Positions 1 to 13,600 of a stretch of 64,000 bases of DNA are shown piece by piece. Below the pieces are notes generated by a model. It was not told where the DNA came from. It worked only from the letters and a program-made list of their open reading frames with translations, and searched no databases. The stretch comes from Hydractinia symbiolongicarpus (Eukaryota > Cnidaria > Hydrozoa > Anthoathecata > Hydractiniidae): contig NC_079883.1 of assembly GCF_029227915.1 (NCBI RefSeq), forward strand, positions 23,436,001 through 23,500,000, in the 5' to 3' direction. The position numbers and the translations under genes are program-made. Positions within the stretch are counted from its first letter, which is position 1. The number at the start of each line of letters is the position of its first letter.

Positions 1-1810
1 AAAACAGATTTATGATGCATCATTATTAAACGTCCTAGGCATCTGTAAATAATTCATGTAATGTAAAACATTAAGGACATAAGGAGTATATATTTACTAA
101 ATTTTGATCCAATCAAAAACTGAAATATAACTGAAATTCACTATAAAAATTTCCTATAAACATTAGACATTGATAAAAAACACAATCATTACTAAACACT
201 ATGGTGTCTTAGTAGGAAGTGTCATTTTACTATTTTGTACCCTAGGAGCAAAGCTGTTTCTCGACCTAGGTGACAACCTGGTTAATCAAGGTTAATTTGT
301 ATCCAAAAATTTAAAAACAATTTTTATTAAAGGGATTTTTGGGATAATGAAACAAGATCTATTTCACCTGACAAATTAATGTAAAAAGCAGATCTTTTGC
401 ACAAGTTAGCTAAATTCTGCAATTTTGCAATTATATGAATGATAAATTTATTGTAAATCACAGAACAGTTTCAACATGATTCAATTCTGTGTTCTTAGAG
501 AAACGAGAAAAATGATCAAAAATTGTCGTTTTTGAACCACGTAGTGCCAATGGCACCCCCTGTAAATAGCTTTGTTCTTTTAAACAATGGAGCCTAATAA
601 GGTTATAAATTTCCTAGTTAGTCTAAAAAGTCTCCCCTAACTGGCTATATGGCTAAATAAGGCCGCCATAGCCAATGACGCATTTACCCTGACTATAATT
701 TAACATAGAAAGCTATATGTAATGTTAGGGGCAACGTCCATACTTAAGTTGCTAAGTTTGTGGATGGGTGGGTTTTTAAAGGTTCCCTCTGACGTTTTAA
801 TGATGCTACCTAATTAAGTTCTATTCATATAAGTATTTAAGAAAATAACATTCGTTTTTTACAGAAAAGTTTAGTACAGCAAATAATTGTAAATAAACTT
901 TCAAATTTTGAGCTACCTCACTTCATGCGGCTTTATCATGCTCACGCTTCTTCTCGAACTTTGAAATTCATAATGGCTGCATAATTGACGTCACAAGGAC
1001 CAAAGAATTATAGGATGCCTCACGGTGATATATTCTACTGACTAATTCGTGTTTAGAATGCCTTGTTGATATGTTTCGAAGTATTAAATATTTATGAGAT
1101 ATAGATGGTTCATTAGCGATAGCAAAAAATTTTGTTGTTTGCTTAATGCAGAATTATTTGTTTTCTTTTAAAAGCAACACGTTTGTTAAGTACTGTAATA
1201 ATTATGTCTTCTTCGGATGAGTCGGAATCAGAATATTATTTTGCCTGACATATGGTGTGTAAAAAAGATTAACTATTACAAATTAAAAAAATAAGATATA
1301 ATGAATACATGGTTTGAAAAAGTTGTGCTGATGGGAAGTTCATTACATGACTTCTCTTTTACTGGTAGGTAGGCGCTTATTCTAGAAACAGGGTCATGAT
1401 GCAGAGATATTGCTGTACATACTTTTAATAAAAAAGCAATATTACAGTAAACTATTATTTTTATTATTTTACCCAGCATTTGGAGAGGTAGCTATTGTGA
1501 GTACTTTTGTATCTGCACTTTTAGAATCCTAAAACTATGTGCCTTGCAGTGGCCCCACATTGAGGTCTATCGCGTGCCTGGGTGGGTTTGAAAAAGAAAC
1601 GTGAAATCAAATTGATTTTTCTTGTGTGTGGGTGGCAAGCTTTTGAGAGTCCAGTATAGACGATCCCCTTACATAGATAAGACTGAAGCAATAAGACAAA
1701 ATGAATTTAATAACATTTAATAAAATTGTAACAACATTTCATATTGTTCTAAAAATAAAACTTAACCCCAATTAGGTGACAAAATCCGCTAGCTAATTAA
1801 CCTTGTTTAC

Positions 1811-1847
1811 CTGTGAGTTGAATCTCACCGCTGTCTTCGTCCGCCAT
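1811..1847 (-). CDS. possible first coding exon of a gene running out of the window to the left
   Basis: On the minus strand an ATG at 1847-1845 opens MADEDSGEIQLT and is followed directly by a consensus-like GTAAAC donor (1810-1805), ending in phase 1. The ATG lies in a CGCCATTTTG context that often marks metazoan start regions, and a locally GC-richer stretch lies upstream. No following exon was recognised between 1 and 1804, so the next exon may be outside the window. I do not recognise the protein. This could equally be a chance match, since 12 codons carry little information. Confidence 0.25.
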
Positions 1848-3310
1848 TTTGTTTGTTTACAACTTAAATTAACGGCAACGAAAAAAGTAATTTAAGTAAT
1901 TTTCCCGGGGCTTTATTTGAGAATTTACCGATTGCTTCCTCTCCAGCTTTTCCAGCGATAACGAAGTGAATAAATCAAATATATGTTCTTTGTGTCCCCT
2001 TTATGATCGAAATTTTATAGAAGAAAAATTGCGTTCGCTGCTTTTAACCTCGTCACAAATCATCGCTGTCCCAATGTCGGAAAAACACAAAAGTCACATA
2101 CGAGCCGACCACGAGTCAAACTAAAAACATAAAAAACACAAGAGGCCACGAGCGACGAAAATTACTACTAAAAGAGTCACCACAAGCCAAATGCAAGTCA
2201 GATGCAAATAACACGAGTAACCACAACCTACAAAAATACATATGGAGCCACTAAGAACGATCAATAGTAAACTGTACGGACCCAGACATAAGTACTCAAT
2301 CGTTCTTTATTAAATCACGCAAGGAAGAATGAATAGAGGACTACAGTGCCGTAAATTCCTCAGAAGTGGTGATTTTCCTGAGTAAACCTATAAGACAAAC
2401 ACAAGACAAATCAATGCAAATACAACCATTTTATCATTCATAAAGTAAATACAGCTTTGCATTCTGTTTTACGACAAATCACGACACGCCGCTCGAGTTG
2501 TCAATAATCTACCTAAAGTGTTTATCAGCTTACAGTACTGGATATAACGGGTCACACCCCGTTATATTGTTTAACATATCGTTCAATGCTTAACTTACAT
2601 GTAAAACTCCCTTTTGTATATGATAATAGTAATAATAAATAAAAAAAAAAAATAACGGGACGTTGTCATAGATTTAATATTGTTTCTGTTCCATGAAGAC
2701 AGTTATGGTATTCCAAAAATAAAGAAGATTATAAAATAAATAAACTAAAACAAATTTGTAATTGAACCCACGCTCATTGGTGTGAGATGTTTGTCAGCTA
2801 CAAGAACGTCTATTATTTTTAATAAGATCGCAAGCATCCTACGCACAAACCATTACAAGTCTTCCTATGTGCACGTGAAGTCTTTTTCCTTATTATAAAC
2901 CGGCATTCCCTACTTTACTGCCTTGGTGGTAGAAGTAATTTAATACGCTTATTTGAGTGTGCACTTATTCACGGTTGCGCTTATAAGAAGGATGGCATTA
3001 ACTGTTTTGGCAATACTTAGCGATAAAATGCCGTCAGAAGAAGAAGAATAAAAACAAACATTGCTTTTGTAGCCACACCATTTCAGTTTTTGGACCATGA
3101 TTGACCTCATAAGGTGGAATTTACTTTCTTCTTTTTCGACAACCTAGATTTCTGGAACCTTAACTAACCGCTCGTGGTTGTCAATATTCCCTTTCCATGG
3201 ATTCATATGAACAGTTACGAAATGTCTGCGCTTTTAATCAGAAATAAGATTTTGTTAGGGGCTAGGTATGCTTAGAAACACGTGTTCTTTCCGTTAAAAA
3301 AAGTTATTTC

Positions 3311-3420
3311 CAACCTTGACCTCTACGCTCTTTGTCTCTTTTTTATAACGGAACGGCGAGACGAAATAACTCACCGTCACTTATATTAAAAAGAAAAAAA
3401 AAGCCCTGGGATCGAGGTTG
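3311..3420. mobile_element. palindromic MITE (CAACCT...AGGTTG family)
   Basis: Starts CAACCTTGACC and ends CCTGGGATCGAGGTTG, which are imperfect inverted repeats. The flanks (3302-3310 agttatttc and 3421-3429 agttacgtc) match at 7 of 9 positions and look like an aged 9-bp target duplication. Other family members are at 10467-10559, 19006-19078 and 34062-34192. Confidence 0.6.
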
Positions 3421-4624
3421 AGTTACGTCTGCAGCAACATTTTTTATATTTGTGTAAGCCACTAAATTAAAAAGAATAGCCCATTTTACAGTTCCGTAAA
3501 TTACAAAAGCGCTAAGCTAGCAAAGATTTAATCTTAAAGAGAAAGGAAAACCGTCTCCCGCGTTAGTCCTCTCTCCGAGTTTATTCTGTTTGTAAGTAAC
3601 TGGTGAAAATTTTTACTAAAAAAATTGCAATTTTTACTGAAATATTCTATTAGCTTTAAAAGTTGCTTAAGAACAAAACATAAAGTTTTGAATGTGTATT
3701 GTTGAAACAATTAATGAGATTCTCAGAACAAAATGACAAAATGGCTGCTAATTATATCAGGTAAAAGGGACTAATGACCGTAAAACCTTAAGTATTAAAA
3801 AAATGGGGAAATATAAAGACATGTGTTTTGTGACTCGAAATGAGATGACTTGTCAACCTCGTCTCCAGGGCTTAGAAAGGGTCTATAATAAGGTTTTTAC
3901 ACAGGTTTGAAACAAAGAGACAGAAAACACACGTGCAAATAAAAACATGTTCTCGTGCAGCCCTCATGTCATACAAATCACTTATTTTAATTTTGTATTT
4001 CACACAAAGATTGTTTTCTGGTATTCGGCCCTTCATAAATACAATAGGGATTTTCTTATATACTTCGTTTCCCCTTTTTTTGTTTCTAATATGTTCCACT
4101 TCCGGGACAACATAATTTAGTGGATGCCCCCCTACACCCACTGTTCTCAAAAACAAAAATCGACCACAAAGCCAATTACGAAGGACTGCTTCTCACCGTC
4201 AAAATAATTTTTAATGACGTTCTTAATCACTGCAAATTAGTTTTTTTTTAAAGCGATGGTTTTAGTTGAAAACATATATAACATTCCTTGAATTCCTTCT
4301 TGTTTTCTGATATAATAGCCTTTGATTGATCGTAAGCGTTTTATAATAGCTACACACTAAAGGTTTTTTTTAATATGCCATAATAATTCTTTCGTTCGCT
4401 GCACTAAACTTTATTATATTATACATATGAGCTAAAATAAAAACAATGGATTTACTTTGTTTTGAATATCAGAAATGGCGTGTGTGTTAAAATGCAAGGA
4501 CAATATAACCTTCATGTTGTACATACATAACAAAAATATGTCAGTATATGGTGAAGAGTAATAATATGGCTTTGACGCTTAGATATATTTTCTATCCTAT
4601 TTAGATAGTATACACGAGTTGCAA

Positions 4625-7600
4625 ATGCTTGGGAAGAAGCTTTTGATTATAGTTACCTTGTTGATCATGCGTGGACGTCGTGCTAAAGGTGGTACAGCAA
4701 GTACATGCAAAGATGATATTCTATACTCGGTTTTTGGAAGTTTAGCTGCGTATTCTCTTTTGGTTATATTAATATTTATTTTATACAACTTCAGGAAAAA
4801 AAGGAAGAAAAATAGCAAAGGTAATCTTGCACGTTTATTGGATTTGTTTCTTTTACTGTGGATTTTATTACTTATGAGATTAACTGTTTCCTACCTTGGC
4901 ACCACTTCATGCCAAAAACCAAATATCACTATTCTCGTACAATTTAGAATTTTAGCCTGCCACAACCGTTACGGTACACACCAGCAGTCTTAAAAGTACC
5001 CGTTAATGCAGTATATGCGATTTAAAATTCTCTGAGTATAGTGTAAAATAGGCTGTACCATCTGCGCGATACTTGACAATGTGAGAAAACACTCGACTTT
5101 TTGTGACGTCGTTAGATTTATTTGAATATGTCCAAAACTATTTTGCACGTTCAAATTACCTGTTCAACTGTTTTATTTCAAATTTTAGTACCAAAGTTTT
5201 GTTTAATGAGATAAAAAAAATGTATGTACATAATGAAATTTTTGTTGGAAATGGTGTCATGCGTCATCAGTTAAAACATGTGTAATTGTTATGTTTTGGA
5301 AACTGCTAATGAAGCTAATTGTATTACGAAAGTTCTTCCTTGTTTTAATAAACAATTTTTCTGCCGCAAAACTGTCAGTTTTTTATGTATTTTGAAAGGC
5401 TTCTTAAAAGCCATACATTTTTCAAAATTAAAATATTACCTTTAGACCACTTTCCATGCGTTGCGTGGAGAACAATTTAATAGGGAGAAAATGTAAACAG
5501 CAGATCATAGAAGTCAAATAAACCCATTTTAAAAACAAAACATGTTCTTAAAATTGGGAATGCTTTTGAAACAAGTGAATATAGTTAAAAAGATTAATTG
5601 TCGTGCCTGCTGGCCTCGTGCTTTAAAAAAATAATTGTATGAATTTTAATAATAGAGCCATTTTAGAATGTTTGCGCATGTACAAAAATCCTTATGTTTG
5701 TAAACATTGGCAAAACCAATCTATGTCAAAAATTCAGCTACACTTGCCATGGAAAATTTCAAATTTTATGTTTAGAAGTCAATCCCTTAATTTGTTTACG
5801 TTTATTTGTAAAGACATCATAAAAACGTTTTCACATTTGCTTTTTAATTAATTCTCCAGATTGCACGCAGTGTATTTATAACTCACCTCCATCTGAATCG
5901 AGTTCATCTATGCCGTGTCGTTAATTTTAGTAACATTTGTCTATTTATGAACTTTTATGGGGTCATGTTACTCGATTCATGAGAAAAAACAAGAAGAAGA
6001 AAATGTTATGATTAAAAACACAATAATTAAAACATCGCATGGGTGGCATCAAGATTTTTATAACTTTAAAAAGGCTTGAAGCCTCAGAAAAAATACGTGT
6101 ATTGTTATGGAGATTATATTTGGAAATAATTCTAATTTTTCTGAACTTATTTTTTATTTACCTTGAGACTCAGCCTTGCTTAAATATTGTGTGACCATTA
6201 AAAGTCGGAAGACGATAACAATTCATGCAGTTATAATTATAGACAAAATTAATGAAACAAAGACAGTTTTTCGACATTTTTCAAACAAGGGTGAACTGGT
6301 CACTACTCTGCAACCAGCTGGCTGCAAAGTCGCTACTAATGGGCATACGTAGGCCATGGATAGAGAGTGTGTGTAAAATTCGCTATTAGTTAGCATTTAG
6401 CATGTTTCAAAGGTCTGCTGTAAACATTAACAAGTCAACTTTGACAAGTTCAAAATGTGCGAACTTAATATAGAAACAACCAAAGTGATCACTTGTTGCG
6501 GCTAAGTTGAATATCAGCCGTGCTGTTTCATTATATTTTGTCCATGAATGTTGGTTCAATTTGCTATTGTTTCGATTTGCAGATTAACATCCGAAAGAAA
6601 AACCTTTCGTATGCTCGTGAGCAAAAAGCTAGCCTCCTTAACAATTTGTTTGTCATTAGCTGTGCTGCATGTGAACGAATCCCATTAAGTATGTGAATAT
6701 CGTGACTCTCTAAAGTTGAATGTCTCTAATGTGGCTTTTAAGTAGTATTTAAGCCTATTCGTAAGTCACAAGAACGATTCACGTTACTGGGTAATTTAAG
6801 AGTTAACCCTTTAAAAAATGTTTATATCTAAAATCTTAAAATCAAGTTTGTTCCCGTATTTTTATCATTTTAATAGCCAAATATTTGCTTCTAGAATGTG
6901 AATTATTTGGCAAAGAATGCATATTTAATAGAAAAGGCTATTGTCAGAACGTTCATTGCATCTAATCTACTAATATATTTAACTTGCTCTCTCAAGAGGT
7001 TTAGACAAGTGTTTCAAACGTTAAGCGCTGGAGATAGCAAGATAGCGATATAGCGAATAGTTTTTCACGAACACCAACAGGGAGGACCGTCAAACAATAG
7101 ATTAAGCAGTAGAAAAAAATTCTGAAAAACAAAAGCAGAGTGTTTATAACCCTGTCTTCTTTATTTTACGACAATGTTCACGAGTCAGCCCAAAGCATAC
7201 AAAAGAAATTAATCCCGTGTTCTTAACGTCACAGTATTTTTGGCAACAAACACGTGCATGCTTCGCTACGCCAAGACAGGAAAAAACACGATTGGTCCAC
7301 TATTGACGCTAATTTTGTATCCTGTTGTTGTGTAATAAATTTACAGGTTTAAAAAAAGACAGGAAATCTCAAAAAATGACTTTCAAGAGATTGGAATTAA
7401 CAAGTCTGTTAAAAATGTCAGAAATGTTATTTTCGTAGATCTCCATTTTCGTAGATCTCCGGCAAAACGTATTTGACGTGCTGTATTGGAAATATCTCGA
7501 AAAAGCAAGGAACATTTATTTCAGGGAAAATATCGAAATTTGAGAGAAATAAATTAAAAATATATATACAATAAATTTTTGAAAAGCCATCAGGTGGAAA

Positions 7601-10600
7601 AAAATAAGAAATTTTTTGAATCCCTCAAGACTTTTGAATTAAGCAGTTTTAATTTTAACAAAGTTGATCAATTCCTTCTTGTTTTTAATGTGTTTCACTT
7701 TTTCTCCTGAAATCGCAAGAACTTTTGATTTTTAGCTCTCATTTCTCCTAATTATACGGTTAGAGTTAGGTCGGATAGAAACTGATATGGTAACTGATAT
7801 GGTAGATTTTTATAGCGTTAGATTTTGTGACATATATTTTTACATACGCCAAGAACGAGCGATAAGGACTATAAATCCGATGAAGTTAGGGAAAGGATTT
7901 TCATTCAAAAAAATTTATCAGCCCTCAATGTATGACCTAATGGTTCGGATAGTTGCACGGTTACAAAAAGGGGCAAAACCCAAAATAAATTTAACGTTTT
8001 CAAATTGTTTTACTATAGTTTAAATCGATTGTTGTGAAAAAGTATCGAGCCTTTCTTGCATGCTTTTTCTTAATCGTAACAGATATGCTTTCAGCTTTTA
8101 CTTTAAAACGGAATGGAAAGGTTTACCAACCAATTGGATCCCAGGTAATGCAGTTTTCCAATATCAATCCTTTACGCCTGTGCGGTTGTTTACACGCTTT
8201 AAATTTTATTAAAAAATGATCAATTCCACAAATTCATGTTTCGTTTATGTCTAGAACTTGCAAGACATACCTGTTTGAAGAGTCCGATGTAATGATATTG
8301 ACTGTGCACCAGTGTTGCGTGTGCTCGCGTTAAAAGAGAATATTAATACCTCAACAACAGACAGTATTATAGGATTTAAACCTCGTGTTGAAATACCTTT
8401 CATATTCCGCATACTTATGAGTTCCTTTGAGATTAGAATGAACCCAGCTGGAGAAAGACAGCAAACTTTTTCTTTGCTAATTCTTAGATTGCTATCACGT
8501 TCAGTGATCTACCTTTCATAGGCACCCTCGTCCCTAGGCTCTCTTTGCATCTGAGCCGGCATCACGTTCATTATAAAGGCAAGGTGCCTTAGAAACAAGA
8601 TTGTTTCGTAGAAAGTAGAAACAGCTTCTGCGTGTCTAACCGATGAAATTTTTTAAGCGTCATTTTTTGTTATTAAACACAGCGACTTCATATTTTAAGT
8701 AAATTTTGCAAATTTTCTTCTCCTATTAGTAAACATTACCATTTTTTAAACAGCTATTCAAATAGGCTCCGCTCTCACTTTGCTTAAATTTACTAAGGAT
8801 TACTTTTTCACCCACACGTGAAACTGATCAGTTTTTGTAACATTTTATGACAAAAACGTTACACCGAAAAACTGTTGTATAAGTATAGGGTTCTTAAATT
8901 CTGTTAAAAATAATGCTGACATAAGTAAAAATAAATTCCAATGACATTTTTTTGCAAACCTGGTAGGGGGCGGGGGGGGGGGGCGGAACGGCGGCTTAGA
9001 TCGTTGTAGTGATTGATGGGAAAGCCATTTTACTATCAATTTACTTTCGGAGATCAAACTAGTGAAAAAGAGAGAGTTATAGTGCGACATGAAAGGAACA
9101 TAATGGCAGCAACAAATTTTAGCTTTTGTCAACACTGTTTCTGTGACGTCATCGAAAGTTTGAAATTTGCTCTAAATACAATAGTGTTTCTGGAGTGAAT
9201 TTCATTCTGTTCGAATTTTCGGATATTCAAATATAACTTATTTCACATATTTTCCACTTTTACAAAAATCATGTTAATCACGTCACCAAACTTTACTGAA
9301 TTTTTCCCCTTGATAAAATAAAGTTGTGTTGTGAGTTTTAAGTTCTAGGGGTAATTTTTCAAATATGAGGATTTTATAGAAAGTTAAGAGGTAGATTTAA
9401 GTAATGGCCAATATCTAAATCTCTAAGTGGTATGGGACTTGGACACGCAGGTGTCCGATAATAGATAAGTAAGAGTTATAAAAAAAAACGCAGCGAGAGT
9501 GGAACCCACCACCACCTCCTCCTGGTTTAAATACAGTAAATATGACGATTCGATATTTATTTTTTTAGTATTTTTATTTGCTTAATGTTTATTTTAGATA
9601 AAAGACAGAAGAAGAAATCTGTTGAAGGTGAAAGAAACCATGTCTATGATGAGGATATTGACGATATACGAGGTATATAAAAGTGTTTACTTTCTTACTT
9701 ATTCATTTTGAAGTTCGTATGATTAGTAGGCGACAAGTAAACTTACATGGTGGGACGAATATATAGCGTTATTGTTTGTCAAATACAGAAAACTCCAAAT
9801 TAAGTGCTTATAAAAAACTTCGGGTGTTTTAATATCAACTTATCAGGCTAATCATATCCCTTAAAAAGGTGATTATATATTGTTCTCTCGATGACTAATC
9901 GCCACAAATATTCAATTAGATGTTGTTTTAATTTCAGTAGGGTATACATATAAGTTGAAACATGCAGAACATTTCGGCAGTATTAATAACTGTATCTAAA
10001 GAACATTGTATAAACTTAACAAACAAATTATTACCAGTCATTTTCTTATCTTTATCGGTATTTTCACCGTCATAGCTTTAAGTTAAACTTTCTGACACCG
10101 CGTTTTTAAAGCGCACACTTAAATTCTCGATAAACTAGATAAAGCATTCGACCCTAAACCTAGCGTACGTTTTATTTACGCCTCATCTGATGATGTCTCC
10201 CAAAACGAATAAATAAAAAATAGAATGGCCACGGGGACTAATCGGGTAAGTCCTAAGATTATGTATGACAGATTCAAGCTATTCCATATCTGTAGACATT
10301 TAATTTCACAGCGCGCATTAACGACATCTTATTATTTTTGAACTGAGTTGTTTGTGACGTGAGACGATTTTTTACTTCAATTCTTTTTGTGCCTGCTTTC
10401 TTTCCAACGGAAAAAACTAACACGCATAGTGGTCCAACAGTTTATGTCCGTTGTCAGTGCATTTCGCGGCACCCTCGTCCCCAGGGTGTTTAGCCTTTTG
10501 ATATGAGAGATGACGTCGAAAAATCATATCAAAAAGAGAAAAAACCCTGAGGACGAGCGTGCATTTCGAGGTGCTTTTTGTTGGTAAAATGGCGCCAAAC

Positions 10601-13600
10601 AGTTCAGAAGAATTTGCGTGGTAAAAAAGCATGACCAATTTTGAAGAGAAACACGTGTAGAGAACATAGTGGTAATACAATCCAACAAATATTTTAAATT
10701 TAATTGATCCATTTACAATTTTGAAATTAGTTATTGAAATAATCCAGCCATTTTTTTTCCACCTCAAGTCTGTAATTGCAAGGAACGATATCATGTGACG
10801 CCAATTTATTCTATAATTTTACCACAAGAAATTTGAGGGATTAGAACATGGCTAAAAATAACTTTTTACACTTTAAATTAGAGAGAAACGAACACCAACA
10901 TTAGAGTTATTTTTAGTTTTAGAGTTATTGAAGGTAAAAAAATAGTAACAAAAAAAGGTTGTTGGAAAGTACAATTAATAACTTTACTTAAGTTACAGAC
11001 AAAGTTTTGGGTCATTTTTAAAAAACTTTTTTTGCATCATAAACGCATCATTACCTATACTTTTAAGAATTCGGTATTGCGAATTTTATCTACATTTTTA
11101 ACAGCTTGCCACTGATATAAGTGGTTGTACATTAACAAATTCAAAATTTCTAAGCTTTACAGGATCCATCTCCGCTAGGAAAATATAGGATCGCATATCA
11201 AATAGAGATACAAACTTGCACTGTAAAAGATTTCAAAAAAGAATAATTTTTTATCTAACTTAATGCTTGCTTCATAATAATTATTTTTTTATTCATATGA
11301 AGGTGACCGCAGACGGCAAGACAGCGGCTTTATCGCATCCAGCAATGAATCGATTGTTCCCTTTCCTGAAGTGTGTGTTGAAACACCTAAGCGTTCCCCA
11401 TCAATGCCAAATTTATCAACACGTTGCAATCAAAATAATACAGAAGTTAATTCAGATACTGAAAACGATGAACCTCAATTAAAAGCTCATATGAAATCGA
11501 CAGGAGTTTCAGTTCATCAACAAAAAAACATGGCGACCGTTGCTACATCAACAGATGATCTTATACCCGATGATGCATCAGATTCATACATGAGGACGGA
11601 ATTTGAAACTGTTGTTATTGAAAAGAAGTCAGTTCACTGTACAGGACTTGACTTTGGTATAGCAGGAATTTTCATCAAGGATTTTGATGAAAAAGAAATT
11701 GCATTTAAAAGAGGAAGTCTGGATGCAGGTTCAATTTATTTTTTTCGCTCAGTATTAATTTTAACTTCAGCCCTTCTCTATCATAGGAGGCTTGTTCTGC
11801 ATTTAAAATATATGAAATTAAATGAAACAAGAAGCCCTGTGGCTTAAAGATTTCCGCCATTAGCAATAATCTGAAAAAGTGCTGAACTTTGAAGAGGACT
11901 GGGGGAACAAAATCATTATATATTCTAAAATTTTAAAATTCAATTTTTGATTATTATTGTAACTGTAAATCATAGCTAACTTAACTTACATAAACTTCAT
12001 TTCTCTATAGGAACAATTTTAAAAGAAAAATAATAATCCTGAAAATTGATGAACAATAAAAACAAAATAAGAACAACGGCAAGGCTGAAAATTTATCTAT
12101 TTTCTCTTTTTCTCTGAAAAACAGCTTGGAAAATATCTTTAAAGGTGGCAGCAAATTTTTTTTACATAATCAGTTAGGAAAGTTTATTTTTAGACTACAT
12201 ATTCTTATTTTTTCTTTTATGACACATTGTCACGATTTTATAGCTATAAATCTTTCACCAAAAAATATTCAGCCTCAACAATTCCTTTAAATTAAAATTC
12301 ATAAATAATTAGCTTTAGTCTACGTGCTTGCAAAATTGTACAGAGGGAAATGATGGCGCATTATAAGGCGATCTTCATTATGCTACACGAGCTTTAACTT
12401 TCGATTATAAACTTTAAAATAAAGTAATGTTCATTGGATAATAAAACAATTTGTTGCACTATTAGGATTCTTATTGGCTTAAAGATAATTAAAGATAATT
12501 AACTCCTTTTTTTTTTGCGAATAGACTGCGCGAGTATTTAATGTGCGTGGGATATTCTTTTCAAAATGTGCGAGAAAATTAGATTACGCGAAACTAACAA
12601 AAACGAATAACGCGTGTTAAAATTTTGTACCTTTTCCCACAGAATGATAAAAGTAAAGAGCGCAATACAAAATTACACTTTTAGCAGTTTTCCGAAAGAT
12701 ATGTAATACATCGAGTTGTACAACCCGCAGAAGTTGGTCCTAACGTTAACGATTTCGTAAATGACCTTACAACAAAATAGTATTTTTTTCACGTAAAAAT
12801 ACCGGCACTAGAAGCCACAGAATCTGCTGGAACGAATTTCGAAAACTCACGGGAAACAATTAAAACAAAAACAAACAAATCAAAACAGTTTTTTAACTTT
12901 ATCAAGATTTATTAAATAAATTTTTGGCAGAAAAAACAATAACGGTTTCGCTTTCTTTTCATCACACGCATTGAAAGATTACATCACTCACTCCCATTGC
13001 ACACAATCTAAAAGAAAAAGAAAACATTTTCATATAGTGAAGCTTCCAGTGCTTTTAAGGGATGGCCAAGTCAATGGAATTGAAAGCGCTGTTTTTCATC
13101 TCATAAATAATTAAGGCTAATTCGGAAAAGTATAAAAGAAAAAAACTAAACAATCCGGCAACTTTACTAATTTTATATGCAAAGTTCCAACCATACCAAC
13201 AATTTCCAAATTTGACAAAATCATTTTAAAAGTGTTTATTTCTTCAGAATTTGATTGATGCAAGGCCAAGGGAAATTAAATAAGTTTATTGTCCTATACC
13301 CATTCAAAAACACATGCTTCTCATCATTCAGTTTTTTTTTCAACCAACATTAATGTAATCACCCAGAGGAACTTATAATGTCTCTTGTCTGTGTTTTAGA
13401 AGCTGAGTACACAAATACAAAAATATTACAAGTGCTGAACTTTGGCAATCATATTTGCAATCAGACCCTTTTAAAAACTATGCTGAATCATGTCAATTAT
13501 TAAATTCAGCACTAATAGAAAAGCACCCTGGATAGGATTCTTTTTGGAGGAATAAAATGACTGACAAGTGGTTTATCGTGAATAAAATAGTAATTTTTAC

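Larger units (their letters stand above)
1..4604. other. 5' flank, mostly featureless
   Basis: No convincing long coding region. The stretch is AT-rich and holds one palindromic MITE (3311-3420), a lone MITE end near 3855-3875, and a possible minus-strand first exon (1847-1811). A short plus-strand reading frame at 1203 (an acidic Ser/Glu-rich 14-residue peptide) is too short to call. Confidence 0.5.
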
